Shown here: positions 9,754 to 20,082 of the stretch, piece after piece
How positions within the stretch are numbered: the stretch's first letter is position 1
How the letters are laid out: each line of letters begins with the position of its first letter
Assembly: GCA_029251085.1 (NCBI GenBank)
Contig: JAQXDZ010000043.1
Span: 1-55,325 of the forward strand
Source of the DNA: Mariniblastus sp.
GTDB lineage: Bacteria > Planctomycetota > Planctomycetia > Pirellulales > Pirellulaceae
Direction of reading: 5' to 3'
Length of the DNA: 55,325 bases
The notes under the pieces: generated by a model
What the model saw: the letters and a program-made list of their open reading frames with translations, nothing else
What the model was told of the DNA's origin: nothing
Databases searched by the model: none
Made by a program: the position numbers and the translations under genes

Positions 9754-11793
9754 ATGAGACCGACGTTAGTAATTTGTTTTATGCTATTCCTATTAAACAC
9801 CGTGGTCGCGCAGAATGACGACGGCACGCTTGATACATCGGCGTTCGATAAAGACGTCCGGATTCAGGATGATCTTTTTAATCACGTCAACGGCTCATGG
9901 TTGAAGTTCACAGAAATTCCCAGTGACAAATCAAATTACGGCTCGTTCGGCAAGCTGGCAGATGATTCGCAAGTTCGAATTAGGCAGATCATTGAGGAAA
10001 CCGCAAAGCAAGAACACCCAGTCGGTAGCAATGCTCAAAAGATCGCCGACTTCTATCGCAGCTTTATGAATGAGAAGGCTGTGAATGCGAAGGGCTATTC
10101 ACCGCTCAACGACGAACTTGCAAAAATACGAGGCCTGAAGACCAAAGCTGAGATATGGAAACACTTCGGCCACCTAAGCAAAATTGGTGTTGGCAGCCCA
10201 GTTGGTTTCTTTGTGTCCCAGGATGCCGGCGACGCCACCCAGTATATTTGTCAGTTAATTCAAAGTGGTACGACTTTGCCAGATCGCGATTACTATTTGA
10301 AGGACGACGAAGATTCAACGAAGGTGCAGAAAGCTCTTTCGAACTATATCCAAACACTGTTTGATTTAGCCGGAATTGAAAATAGTGAGGAAGCGGCGAA
10401 GCAGATTGTGGCGTTGGAAACTTCGCTCGCCAAAATTTCCTGGGAACGTGTGAAGCTACGTGACGCCCGAAAGCGTTACAACAAGCAGTCGTTTAAAGAG
10501 CTGACGGAACTTACCGGTGGAGAGTTTGATTGGGCTGCCTATTTTGCAGCGAACGATGTTACTGAAACGCCAGAAATGGTCAACGTAAATACCCCTAGTT
10601 TTTTCGCTGGTCTTGCTCAAATAATCAAATCGACTCCCCTAGAGACTTGGAAACATTATCTGCAATTTCGACTGCTCGACAGTTACGCCGGCTATCTATC
10701 GCAACCGTTCGTGGATGCGAGATTTGAGTTGTATAACAAGACAATTGCAGGCATTCCAGTTCAGCGACCTCGCTGGAAACGTGGTGTAAATGCAATTGCC
10801 GGAGCAGGAGCGGGGGATTTTGGTGCCCTGGGCGAAGCGGTTGGCGAATTATATGTTCAGCAATATTTCAAACCAGAAGCTAAGGCAAAGATGCAGACTT
10901 TGGTTGACAATTTGCTGACTTCTTTTGGACAAAGTATTGACGATCTTTCGTGGATGACTGACGAAACCAAGAAACGAGCCAAGGGTAAGCTATCGAAAAT
11001 CGGTACGAAGATTGGGTATCCGGACGTGTGGCGTGATTACTCTGCTTTAACTGTTTCGGCTGATGATCTATTTGGAAATGTGTATCGCTCAAATATTGTC
11101 GAGCACCAGCGAAATATTAACCATCTTGGGCAGCCAATCGATCGGGAAGAGTGGGGCATGACACCTCAGACCGTTAATGCCTATTACAGTCCAACAAAAA
11201 ATGAAATCGTATTTCCGGCCGCCATTTTACAGGCACCTTTCTTCAGCATGGACGCTCCTGATGCTTTGAATTATGGCGGGATCGGCGCGGTGATTGGTCA
11301 TGAGATTAGTCACGCGTTTGATGACCAAGGAAGTCGTTATGACGGCGATGGCAATCTCAATAATTGGTGGTCAGAGAAAGACCAGGAAGAGTTCAGCAAG
11401 CTTACGCAGCAACTTATCAACCAGTATGCTGCTTACGAACCGCTGGACGGAAAAAATGTCAACGGCAAGTTGACCTTGGGTGAAAACATCGCTGATCTTT
11501 CCGGGCTTACTATCGCATACAAGGCGTTTAACATTGCCAACCAAGGCAAACCGGAAGTACTTGTGGCGGGTTGGAATGGGGATCAACTGTTTTTCGTAGG
11601 GTGGAGTCGCGTCTGGCAACGGAAATATCGTGATAAAGAAATGGTCAAGCGTTTGCTTACCGATCCTCATTCACCATCGAAGTATCGTGCCAACGGCCCC
11701 GTTACCAACATCAAAGCATTCTACAATGCATTTGATGTAAAACCGGGGGACGGTCTTTTCAAACCTGAAGTCGATCGCATTACCATCTGGTAA
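9754..11793 (+). CDS. Exported M13 family metallopeptidase (neprilysin/PepO type)
   Basis: This is a 679-residue protein with a signal peptide (about 1-19, ending VVAQ) and full-length M13 architecture. The N-terminal domain carries the family phrase LFNHVNGSWLKFTEIP. The catalytic domain contains NAYYSPTKNEIVFPAAILQ, the zinc motif HEISH (about 516-520) and the third-ligand motif GENIADLSG (Glu near 576). The typical M13 ending around DPHSPSKYRANGPVTN is present, and the C terminus ITIW resembles the CxxW end of this family without its Cys. These zinc endopeptidases cut short peptides. It is probably periplasmic and may act with the S9 peptidase upstream. Confidence 0.95.
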   Translation: MRPTLVICFMLFLLNTVVAQNDDGTLDTSAFDKDVRIQDDLFNHVNGSWLKFTEIPSDKSNYGSFGKLADDSQVRIRQIIEETAKQEHPVGSNAQKIADFYRSFMNEKAVNAKGYSPLNDELAKIRGLKTKAEIWKHFGHLSKIGVGSPVGFFVSQDAGDATQYICQLIQSGTTLPDRDYYLKDDEDSTKVQKALSNYIQTLFDLAGIENSEEAAKQIVALETSLAKISWERVKLRDARKRYNKQSFKELTELTGGEFDWAAYFAANDVTETPEMVNVNTPSFFAGLAQIIKSTPLETWKHYLQFRLLDSYAGYLSQPFVDARFELYNKTIAGIPVQRPRWKRGVNAIAGAGAGDFGALGEAVGELYVQQYFKPEAKAKMQTLVDNLLTSFGQSIDDLSWMTDETKKRAKGKLSKIGTKIGYPDVWRDYSALTVSADDLFGNVYRSNIVEHQRNINHLGQPIDREEWGMTPQTVNAYYSPTKNEIVFPAAILQAPFFSMDAPDALNYGGIGAVIGHEISHAFDDQGSRYDGDGNLNNWWSEKDQEEFSKLTQQLINQYAAYEPLDGKNVNGKLTLGENIADLSGLTIAYKAFNIANQGKPEVLVAGWNGDQLFFVGWSRVWQRKYRDKEMVKRLLTDPHSPSKYRANGPVTNIKAFYNAFDVKPGDGLFKPEVDRITIW

Positions 11794-11831
11794 CGTAAGC
11801 TGCCGATCGAATTCTACGAAATACTCAGTCG

Positions 11832-11873
11832 CCCTCCTGTTTCATTGTTTGGCAATGGTTGTTTGCGGGAGGG
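11832..11873. other. Inverted repeat downstream of the M13 peptidase
   Basis: CCCTCC at 11832-11837 can pair with GGAGGG ending at 11873, and an inner CATTG/CAATG pair (11843-11847 with 11853-11857) would form a second helix. It starts 39 bases after the peptidase stop. No T-run follows, so termination or mRNA stabilisation are both guesses. Confidence 0.35.
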
Positions 11874-11955
11874 TTGCTAAGTATTGCCTCTGCAATGTGG
11901 TTATTTTATGAGTAACTGCGTCTGAGTGGCTTGTTACGATAACTAACTAGATCCA

Positions 11956-13869
11956 ATGATGGGCATTGACGTCTTGCACTTGGCTGCACGGCAGTCTGGA
12001 TGGGTAAGTTCTGCCTTATTGGCTCGGTTTTGGAAAAACGAATCTGCTGTAATAGGCAAAAATCAGGAGTTCGGATCTGACTTCTGCTACTATGAGTTAG
12101 TTACAGTCGCAAATAGCGCAATTGAGCTTCATTTGAACGTCGAACTACCTATTCTGAACTCAGGATCACCCGCAGGAAAACAACGTCCAAATTGGCGTTC
12201 ACTTTTTGTACACGCCTGTCGGGTCGCACTGTTCATTGGAATTGTCTTTCTCATACGAAAGCAACACAGAGAGTTAGTTGAAAACAGAACGGACGCCTCG
12301 GCTCTGAGTGCGATCAACGTTGCGGAACTTCAAGAATTGATCCCCAACGCTTCCGGGTTAACTCCTTGGAATCGTTCCAGTTCCATCCGGATCATCACGT
12401 CCCCGCAAAACGAGGAAATTGGGACGCTCCTTCAAACCGCGCCTATTGGAAATGCCTCGATTGGATATCTAGGGCCAACCAATTTGATGGTTATTCTCTC
12501 AGAAGACAAGAGAATTCTAGATATCAAAATCCTTGATAGCGAAGACACCTTTGAGCATGTTAATGCGGTAGCTGAATCAGATGAATTTTTGGCGTCTTAT
12601 CGAGGTCTTAAGTGGGATTTTCCAGATCTTTGGCCGGATATCGATTCCGTTTCAGGTGCAACCTTAACCAGCTTTGCCGTTAAGCAATCGCTTCAAGCGA
12701 GAGCAGGCTCCCAGATCAATTTTTCAAAGTTTCCCAATAAGATTAAAAGTCATGAGTTAGCACAATTTTTTCCAGAATTTCAACCGTTAAGTATTCACAA
12801 TAATTCAGAGAATCCAAATCTTGTTTTCGGATCGGTGCACAATAACATCAACGCAAAGGTTGGTTATTTTCTGCGATCTTCTCCAATTGCGAATTCACTT
12901 TCCGGTTATCAAGGGCCTACTGATACGCTGATCGCTTTTGATGAACGCTTTCGTTTCCTTGGGTCATTGATTCGATCCAGTTATGACAATGAACCCTATG
13001 TAGAATACGTGAAAGAGGATACTTATTTAGACGATCTTATCCGTGGCAAAAACCTGCAAAAGATATCCGGGTTCGATCCAACCGAATACGAAGGTGTTTC
13101 CGGCGCTACCATGACAAGCCTCAACGTCTTGTCAGGTATCCAGACGACGGTAAAGCATCTGCAGGAATATGAAACTCGAATCGGAAAAGGGCCCAACTGG
13201 ATTTGGGTTTTTACAGAGTGCCTTACGGTCTTGCTCGGATTAATTGGCATTTGCTTTTCGTTTACCGGTGTTAGCCGCCGAAGATTGCGTCTGGTATTCC
13301 AAGTGATTTTAATTATTTATCTTGGATTCATTGCTGGTGAAATATTGTCTCAAGCCGTTGTTTTTGGCTGGGCTCAGAATGGTCTGCCGTTAAAAAACGC
13401 GCCGGGGATGGTCTTGCTCTGTGTCTCTGCACTCGCGGTTCCGATCATATCGAAGCATAATTCTTATTGCGATCACATTTGCCCTTTTGGCGCTGTTCAA
13501 CAGTTGGCTATGAAATCGGGGATGAAACGAGTTCGAGTGAACAGACGGCTGCGGCGAGTCTTAAAGCTCGTGCCTGCAACCTTGCTCATCATTTCGTTGC
13601 TGGCCGCCTCGGGGCATCTAAGCTTGAATCTTGCCTCGATTGAGCCGTTCGATGCATTTTCTTTTCGAGTCGCAGGATGGATTACCATCGCAATCGCAGT
13701 GACTGGCTTATTTGTGTCTTTTTTCCAGCCGATGGCCTATTGCAGGTACGGCTGCCCGACGGGAGCGATGTTAAATTTTCTAAGATTTAATCGTCGAAGT
13801 CACGAATTTCAGTTGCGAGATGGTGTTGCACTTTTGATGCTAATACTCGCGTTAGTGATCACCATCTAA
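11956..13869 (+). CDS. Membrane flavoprotein with two FMN-binding domains and a NosR/NapH-like ferredoxin domain
   Basis: This protein of up to 637 residues has an N-terminal membrane segment (about 86-100). Two extracytoplasmic FMN-binding domains follow, each with a covalent-flavin motif: DSVSGATLTS (T236) and EGVSGATMTS (T385). About six membrane helices then carry two CX3CP motifs, C505/C509 in CDHICPFG and C596/C600 in CRYGCPTG. This is the NosR/RnfG-like plan: flavins attached by an ApbE-type flavin transferase, with electrons passed through the membrane to iron-sulfur or other carriers. No nos, nqr, rnf or apbE gene is nearby. The first 60 residues look atypical, and TTG 12133 is a plausible alternative start. 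Confidence 0.85.
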   Translation: MMGIDVLHLAARQSGWVSSALLARFWKNESAVIGKNQEFGSDFCYYELVTVANSAIELHLNVELPILNSGSPAGKQRPNWRSLFVHACRVALFIGIVFLIRKQHRELVENRTDASALSAINVAELQELIPNASGLTPWNRSSSIRIITSPQNEEIGTLLQTAPIGNASIGYLGPTNLMVILSEDKRILDIKILDSEDTFEHVNAVAESDEFLASYRGLKWDFPDLWPDIDSVSGATLTSFAVKQSLQARAGSQINFSKFPNKIKSHELAQFFPEFQPLSIHNNSENPNLVFGSVHNNINAKVGYFLRSSPIANSLSGYQGPTDTLIAFDERFRFLGSLIRSSYDNEPYVEYVKEDTYLDDLIRGKNLQKISGFDPTEYEGVSGATMTSLNVLSGIQTTVKHLQEYETRIGKGPNWIWVFTECLTVLLGLIGICFSFTGVSRRRLRLVFQVILIIYLGFIAGEILSQAVVFGWAQNGLPLKNAPGMVLLCVSALAVPIISKHNSYCDHICPFGAVQQLAMKSGMKRVRVNRRLRRVLKLVPATLLIISLLAASGHLSLNLASIEPFDAFSFRVAGWITIAIAVTGLFVSFFQPMAYCRYGCPTGAMLNFLRFNRRSHEFQLRDGVALLMLILALVITI

Positions 13870-13884
13870 AAACGAATTAACACC

Positions 13885-13910
13885 AAAAAAGCGTTGCTGA
13901 TCAATCAACG
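13885..13910 (-). terminator. Possible intrinsic terminator for gltBD
   Basis: Read on the minus strand, CGTTG (13910-13906) pairs with CAACG (13896-13892) and is followed by a six-T run (13890-13885). The stem is short and lies about 115 bases after the gltD stop. It is the only terminator-like structure between gltD and the convergent flavoprotein gene. Confidence 0.4.
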
Positions 13911-14026
13911 ACATACGTATTATGTCAGCCGTTGTTGCTAAAAGTGTTGGAAAGAATCGCTGAAATGAGGGCTTGAACAGTTGCTTGCAAACCCTACTTG
14001 TAGAACCTTGGCAAACTGAATTTGCC

Positions 14027-15493
14027 TCAAACCGAAGCACTCAAATATTGATTGCACGCTTCGGCTGCCTGCCGGCCCTCGCGAATGGCCCAAACCACTA
14101 AACTCTGTCCACGCCGACAATCTCCTGCGGCGAAAACACCGGGTTGGCTCGTCTCGTAGTCAGAGGTGTTGGCTAAAATGTTTGATCGGGGTCCAGTTTC
14201 TAAACCAAACGCTTCGGAAACCCCTGGCTCAGGACCAGTGAATCCAAGCGCTAGAAAGACCAAGTCTGCTTCGATTAATTTCTCACTACCGGCGATTGGT
14301 GAAAAAGGCGCAACGCCAGCACGCTCGACGCTCCAGTCAACCTCCACTGTTCTGAGTGCCGTTAGATTCCAGTCAGCGTCGGGAAGAAATTCAACTGTTT
14401 CGATATTGAATGCACGCGGGTCTTGACCATAGATTGCTTTCGCCTCCGCATGCCCATAGTCAGTTCGGAAAATCAAAGGCCACTGAGGCCACGGGTTGGA
14501 GTCGGCTCGGGACTCTGGCGGGCGATCGACAATTTCAAGATTGACGACGCTTTTACACCCTTGGCGAATTGCAGTCCCAATGCAGTCTGTTCCAGTGTCT
14601 CCACCACCGATTACAACGACATTTTTATCTTTTGCTGAAATCTCCGCATCCGTACCATCGAGTAACGACGCGGTGGAGCCTCGAAGGTAATCCATTGCAA
14701 AGTGGATTCCATTAGTCGAACGCCCGGGGATCTTTAGATCGCGTGGTGCGGTTGAACCCACGCAAATTACTACGGCGTCAAATTGGGTTCGGATCTCTTT
14801 TGCGGAGATTGTGACGCCAACTTCGACCCCTGTTTGGAATTGAATTCCTTCCTGTCGCAACAAATCCAAACGTCGGTCGACAACATCCTTGCCAAGTTTC
14901 ATGTTCGGAATCCCGTACATCAACAAGCCGCCAACTCGGTCATCACGCTCAAAAACAGTGACCTGATGGCCAAGTTGATTTAAATTATCAGCCGCTGCTA
15001 GACCTGCAGGTCCTGAGCCAATTACGGCAATTGTTTTCCCAGTTCGCTCGGCGGGAATTCGAGGGGATACCCATCCTTCAGCGAAACCGCGGTCAATTAT
15101 GTTTCGCTCAATGCTTTTGATCGTAACAGCAGGTTCATTGATTCCCAGTACGCAAGAACCTTCGCAGGGGGCAGGACAAACTCTCCCGGTAAATTCAGGG
15201 AAATTATTCGTTGAATGAAGGCGATCAAGCGCTTCCTTCCATTTGCCGTGATAGACGAGATCGTTCCATTCAGGAATCAAATTGTTGACCGGGCAACCGG
15301 TGGCGAGTCGGTCAATTGTTTGCCCGGTATGGCAAAAGGGGACACCGCAATCCATGCAACGCGCACCTTGGGTTTGCAAATCCTTTTCATCTATTTGCAC
15401 TAAAAACTCGTTCCAATCACCGATGCGAGCGGTAGGATCGCGCCGGTCTTCATCCATGCGATCAAATTCAATGAATCCCGTTGGTTTGCCCAT
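14027..15493 (-). CDS. gltD: Glutamate synthase small subunit (NADPH-type)
   Basis: The 488-residue product feeds electrons from NAD(P)H to the large subunit. The N-terminal Cys-rich region with two [4Fe-4S] sites shows CMDCGVPFCHTG, ATGCPVNN and CPAPCEGSCVLG. The first Rossmann motif for FAD is GSGPAGLAAADNL and the second for NADPH is GGGDTGTDC. The end AAGDCRRGQSLVVWAI is a typical FAD-contact region of the family. Length matches family GltD (about 470-490). It lies 50 bases downstream of gltB on the same strand, forming a gltB-gltD operon. ATG 15493 has a GA-rich GGAG-containing leader. Confidence 0.97.
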   Translation of the reverse strand: MGKPTGFIEFDRMDEDRRDPTARIGDWNEFLVQIDEKDLQTQGARCMDCGVPFCHTGQTIDRLATGCPVNNLIPEWNDLVYHGKWKEALDRLHSTNNFPEFTGRVCPAPCEGSCVLGINEPAVTIKSIERNIIDRGFAEGWVSPRIPAERTGKTIAVIGSGPAGLAAADNLNQLGHQVTVFERDDRVGGLLMYGIPNMKLGKDVVDRRLDLLRQEGIQFQTGVEVGVTISAKEIRTQFDAVVICVGSTAPRDLKIPGRSTNGIHFAMDYLRGSTASLLDGTDAEISAKDKNVVVIGGGDTGTDCIGTAIRQGCKSVVNLEIVDRPPESRADSNPWPQWPLIFRTDYGHAEAKAIYGQDPRAFNIETVEFLPDADWNLTALRTVEVDWSVERAGVAPFSPIAGSEKLIEADLVFLALGFTGPEPGVSEAFGLETGPRSNILANTSDYETSQPGVFAAGDCRRGQSLVVWAIREGRQAAEACNQYLSASV

Positions 15494-15543
15494 ATTTCTT
15501 TTGAACTCCCTCTCCGTGATGTATTCGGTAAATCGACTCAGTC

Positions 15544-18500
15544 TTATTGCTTCAATGCTTCAGCTAATTTTTGCTCGAGAATCTTGCGGTATAAACTCGG
15601 AATAATCTTTTTGAATTGGCTAACTTCAGAGTCCCAGTTTTCAAGGATAGCCGTAGCTACAGGCGACTCGGTGAAGCGGGCATGTTTTTCAATCAGAGAA
15701 TGCAATTCGTCTACGTCTGCCTGGCTGTGAACCGAGTCTATTTCAACCAGTTCTAGATTCAGGTTGTTTAAAAGATTGTCATTCGGGTCGTAGAGATAGG
15801 CGATTCCACCGGACATCCCTGCGGCGAAATTCCGCCCGGTTGCCCCGAGAATGACCACTCTGCCACCAGTCATGTATTCACAACCGTGGTCGCCCACGCC
15901 CTCGACCACAGCTACCGCCCCCGAATTGCGAACGGCAAATCGTTCGGCCGCGACCCCACGGAAATAGGCCTCACCAGCCGTCGCACCATAAAGTGCGACG
16001 TTACCAATGATGATATTTTCTTCGGCTGCAAACGTTGCCGATTTCGGCGGGCGGACAACGACGCGTCCGCCAGACATCCCTTTTCCAACGTAGTCGTTTG
16101 CATCGCCTTCGACCTGAAGAGATACCCCACCCGCTAGAAACGCCCCTAAACTCTGACCTGCGGAGCCTTTGAAGTTGACGCAAATAGTATTATCAGGAAG
16201 TCCATCCGGGCCGTGCGTCTTTACGACATGGTGGCTTAAAATGGCTCCTACCGACCGGTCCGTATTCTTGATCTCCGAATCAATTTCTACGCGTTGGCGA
16301 GTTTGGATTGAATTCTTTGCCTGTTCAAGAAGTTTCCAGTCAAGCACATTATCCAACGCGTGGTCTTGGTCCACCGTGCAATATACTTGGACTCCGTCGT
16401 GAAATCCGACGGCGGGAGCGAGTAGCTTTGAAAGGTCAATTCCTTTGGCTTTCCAATGCTCGACCGCATGATCCACATCGAGTGCATCCACTCGTCCAAC
16501 CATCTCGTTAATAGATCGAAACCCGAGTTCCGCCATGATTTGACGTGCTTCTTCAGCTACCATGAACAGGTAATTGACGACGTGCTCAGGTTTTCCTTTG
16601 AACTTCTTTCGGAGTTCTGTGTCCTGGGTTGCAATCCCAACGGGACAAGTATTTAGATGACATTTTCGCATCATGATACAGCCCATTGTGATTAATGGGG
16701 CAGTAGCAAATCCATATTCCTCAGCACCAAGGAGAGTGGCGATCACCACGTCCCGACCGGTTTTAAGCTGACCGTCAGTTTGCAATCGTGTTCGACTGCG
16801 AAGGTCGTTCATCACAAGCGTTTGGTGAGTTTCAGCAATCCCGAGTTCCCAGGGCATTCCAGCATGTTTAATGCTGGTCAATGGCGAGGCACCGGTTCCA
16901 CCTCCGCAGCCTGAGATAAGAATGTTATCCGCATGGGCTTTAGCAACGCCCGCAGCAATGGTTCCTACACCAACCTCCGAAACGAGTTTGACGCTAATTC
17001 TTGCCGAAGGGTTGGCATTTTTTAAATCAAAGATCAGCTGCGCTAAATCCTCAATTGAATAAATATCGTGGTGCGGAGGTGGGCTAATCAACGTGACGCC
17101 CGGCGTGGATCGTCGGGTGTCCGCGATCGTTTGATTCACCTTATGGCCCGGAAGTTCACCACCTTCTCCCGGTTTTGCTCCCTGAGCCATCTTGATTTGA
17201 ATCTCATCAGCATTGCTGAGGTAGTAAGCAGTTACGCCAAATCTGCCCGAAGCGACCTGTTTAATTGCTGACCGGCGGAGATCTCCGTTTTCGTCAGCCT
17301 CGAACCGGTCATAATTTTCGCCACCCTCTCCAGTGTTACTTTTACCTTCTAAGCGATTCATGGCGATGGCTAAAGTCTCATGAGCCTCACCTGAGATCGA
17401 ACCGTAACTCATAGCACCGGTGCAAAACCGTTTGACAATTTCTTTGGCCGATTCTACTTGCTGGAGTGGAATTGAGGTTCTCGATCGAAATTTCAGGAGG
17501 CCACGAAGATGACATTCACGGGCAGTCTGCTGATTGATGGCGGTGGAAAATCGTTTGTAGGCGTCAGGATCTCCCGCCCGGGCAGCCTGCTGGATATTCG
17601 CAATGTTTAATGGCGTCCAGGCATGTTTCTCTCCATCTTGGCGCCAATGGACAGTGCCCTCTGTCTTCAACTCGAGAACTGGCAAAACTGAATTAGGTTT
17701 TTTGATTGGGTAGCCAAGTTCATGCCGCCGCAACGCCTCGTTCGACAGCACATCGAAACCAACCCCTTCAATTCGACTAGCTGTACCGGGGAACGACCGT
17801 TTAATTACATCTGAGTTCAGTCCAATGGCTTCAAAGATCCGTGCCCCCTTATAACTCGCGAGAGTGGAGATACCCATCTTGGCAAGTACTTTTAGCATCC
17901 CCTTATGCACACCAGTCCGATACGAAGAGATGCACTGCTCAGGAGTTAAATCTGATTCAGGCGAAGACGTATGGTGATCGATAATGGCTTCAAGGGCTAA
18001 GTAGGGATGAATTGCATCTGCACCGAAACCGGTCAACAGGCAATGATGGTGAACTTCTCTTGCCTCGCCAGTTTCTACTGCGATTCCAATCCGCGTCCGC
18101 AGTTGTTTGTCTACCAAGTAATGATGGACTGTACTCGTCGCCAGCAGCGCGCTGAGCGGGACTCGTTTTGGACCAATCTCCCGATCGGAAAGAATTAGAA
18201 TCGCACACCCATCCGAAATTGCAGATTCCGCTTCTTTGCATATCCGTCTTAATGCCGCATAGAATCCGTCCGGACCTTCGTCTTTATCGAACGTGATATC
18301 AATGGTGCGGGACTTCCAACCCCGATAGTCCATGTTTTTGATTCCAGCCATCTGCTGGAAATCAAGAATTGGGTTATCCAGTAACAACCGGTTGCACTGT
18401 TTTTCCGTTGTCTCCAGCAAATTTCCTTCCGGGCCGATATAGCACTCCACCGACATGACGATCTCTTCGCGGATGGAATCGATCGGTGGGTTGGTAACCT

Positions 18501-20082
18501 GCGCAAAAAGTTGCGCGAAATAGTCATAAAGCAACCTCGGCTTGTCACTCAAACAGGCCAGGGCCGCATCGTTGCCCATCGAAAGGATTGGATCTTTCTT
18601 TACCTTGACCAAAGGCAGTAACATGTACTTCATGGTCTCGGTTGTGTAGCCAAAAGCTTTCATTTGAGAAAGCCGTTCTCCTCTGGAGAGTGGTGCAGCC
18701 GTTTCCGTTTTCTCCAGCTGATCAAAAGTGATCCGCTGATTTTTCATCCACTGAGCATAGGGCCGTCGATTGGAAATTTCTGTTTTTAATTCATCATCGG
18801 AAACGATTCGCTTGTTTTCGAAATCGACAAGAAACATTTTGCCCGGTTCTAAACGTCCTTTTTTAATAATCTTGGCAGGATCAATTTCTAAGACACCCAC
18901 TTCGCTGGCCATGACAACCCGATTGTCATCTGTCACATAGTAGCGACTCGGGCGAAGGCCATTTCGATCGAGAACGGCCCCAATCATGCGGCCGTCAGTA
19001 AATGAGATCGAGCTTGGGCCATCCCAAGGTTCTTGAAGACATGAGTGGTATTCATAGAACGCCCGCTTGTCTTCGGGCATGGTTTGATGGTTTCGCCACG
19101 CCTCAGGAATCATCATCATGACAACCTCGGGCAAATCTCGCCCAGCCATCATTAGCAACTCCATTGCATTGTCAAATTCTCCTGAATCGCTGCAGCCCTG
19201 CTCTGTAACCGGCATTACGGTCTTCAGCGGTGCGTTGAACACATCGCTTGCCATAAGCCCCTGTCGGGCAGCAATCCAATTTCTATTGCCTCGCAACGTG
19301 TTAATTTCGCCGTTGTGAGCCATCCAACGTAAGGGTTGGGCTCGAGACCAGTTGGGCAGTGTGTTAGTCGAAAACCGGGAGTGAACCATTGCGAGATGGC
19401 TTTGGTAATCTTCATCTTGGAGATCTACGAAAAATTGGGGCAGCTGAGCCGTAGATAGCATTCCCTTGTAAACGATGATCCGCGAAGAAAGCGAACATAC
19501 ATAGAACAAATCGGATGAATACATGCCGCTGGAGCGGACGGATTTGGTCGTTGATTTCCGAATTTGGTAAAGACGTCTTTCAAAATCTGCCTGACTAATA
19601 CCAGCCTCGGCCCCAATGAATACTTGTAAAATCTTTGGCATGCTGCGAATGGCAGTGGGACCAATCCCCGAGCCTTCAACATCGATGGGAACTTCACGCC
19701 AAGCGATTAATTTCTGACCGAAACGGTTTGTGTTTTGAGCGAAGATCAGTTTGCATTTTTCCCGTTCTTCTTCGTCGTTGGGAAGAAAGACATTGCCAAC
19801 GCCAATAAAAGGAAAGTCGGTAGAAAAGCCGATTTGTTTTGCCAGCCTCCGAACCAATTTGGAGGGTATCCCTGTCAGAATTCCCGCACCATCGCCGGTT
19901 TCTGGCTCGCAACCGCACGCACCACGGTGCTCCATCCTCGATAGAATTCCGCAAGCATCGACTACGATCTGTCGTGAGGCGACTCCATCGATTTGTGCGA
20001 CAAACCCAACACCACAGCTGTCATGCTCGTATTCAGGGCTGTAAAGAGTATTCTCCGCGGCAAACGGTTTCGGTGTGGTCAA
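15544..20082 (-). CDS. gltB: Glutamate synthase large subunit
   Basis: This 1512-residue protein has the full family layout: an N-terminal type II glutaminase domain, a central domain, an FMN synthase domain and the C-terminal GXGXG beta-helix domain (repeats such as GGRVVVRPP and GGRVVILGA). The glutaminase nucleophile is C23 in HDSCGVGF, so a 22-residue propeptide must be removed. The [3Fe-4S] motif CIMMRKCHLNTCP lies near 1134-1146. The start is TTG 20082, supported by AAGGA seven bases upstream; no better start exists. It converts glutamine plus 2-oxoglutarate to two glutamates, with gltD supplying electrons. Confidence 0.97.
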   Translation of the reverse strand: MTTPKPFAAENTLYSPEYEHDSCGVGFVAQIDGVASRQIVVDACGILSRMEHRGACGCEPETGDGAGILTGIPSKLVRRLAKQIGFSTDFPFIGVGNVFLPNDEEEREKCKLIFAQNTNRFGQKLIAWREVPIDVEGSGIGPTAIRSMPKILQVFIGAEAGISQADFERRLYQIRKSTTKSVRSSGMYSSDLFYVCSLSSRIIVYKGMLSTAQLPQFFVDLQDEDYQSHLAMVHSRFSTNTLPNWSRAQPLRWMAHNGEINTLRGNRNWIAARQGLMASDVFNAPLKTVMPVTEQGCSDSGEFDNAMELLMMAGRDLPEVVMMMIPEAWRNHQTMPEDKRAFYEYHSCLQEPWDGPSSISFTDGRMIGAVLDRNGLRPSRYYVTDDNRVVMASEVGVLEIDPAKIIKKGRLEPGKMFLVDFENKRIVSDDELKTEISNRRPYAQWMKNQRITFDQLEKTETAAPLSRGERLSQMKAFGYTTETMKYMLLPLVKVKKDPILSMGNDAALACLSDKPRLLYDYFAQLFAQVTNPPIDSIREEIVMSVECYIGPEGNLLETTEKQCNRLLLDNPILDFQQMAGIKNMDYRGWKSRTIDITFDKDEGPDGFYAALRRICKEAESAISDGCAILILSDREIGPKRVPLSALLATSTVHHYLVDKQLRTRIGIAVETGEAREVHHHCLLTGFGADAIHPYLALEAIIDHHTSSPESDLTPEQCISSYRTGVHKGMLKVLAKMGISTLASYKGARIFEAIGLNSDVIKRSFPGTASRIEGVGFDVLSNEALRRHELGYPIKKPNSVLPVLELKTEGTVHWRQDGEKHAWTPLNIANIQQAARAGDPDAYKRFSTAINQQTARECHLRGLLKFRSRTSIPLQQVESAKEIVKRFCTGAMSYGSISGEAHETLAIAMNRLEGKSNTGEGGENYDRFEADENGDLRRSAIKQVASGRFGVTAYYLSNADEIQIKMAQGAKPGEGGELPGHKVNQTIADTRRSTPGVTLISPPPHHDIYSIEDLAQLIFDLKNANPSARISVKLVSEVGVGTIAAGVAKAHADNILISGCGGGTGASPLTSIKHAGMPWELGIAETHQTLVMNDLRSRTRLQTDGQLKTGRDVVIATLLGAEEYGFATAPLITMGCIMMRKCHLNTCPVGIATQDTELRKKFKGKPEHVVNYLFMVAEEARQIMAELGFRSINEMVGRVDALDVDHAVEHWKAKGIDLSKLLAPAVGFHDGVQVYCTVDQDHALDNVLDWKLLEQAKNSIQTRQRVEIDSEIKNTDRSVGAILSHHVVKTHGPDGLPDNTICVNFKGSAGQSLGAFLAGGVSLQVEGDANDYVGKGMSGGRVVVRPPKSATFAAEENIIIGNVALYGATAGEAYFRGVAAERFAVRNSGAVAVVEGVGDHGCEYMTGGRVVILGATGRNFAAGMSGGIAYLYDPNDNLLNNLNLELVEIDSVHSQADVDELHSLIEKHARFTESPVATAILENWDSEVSQFKKIIPSLYRKILEQKLAEALKQ

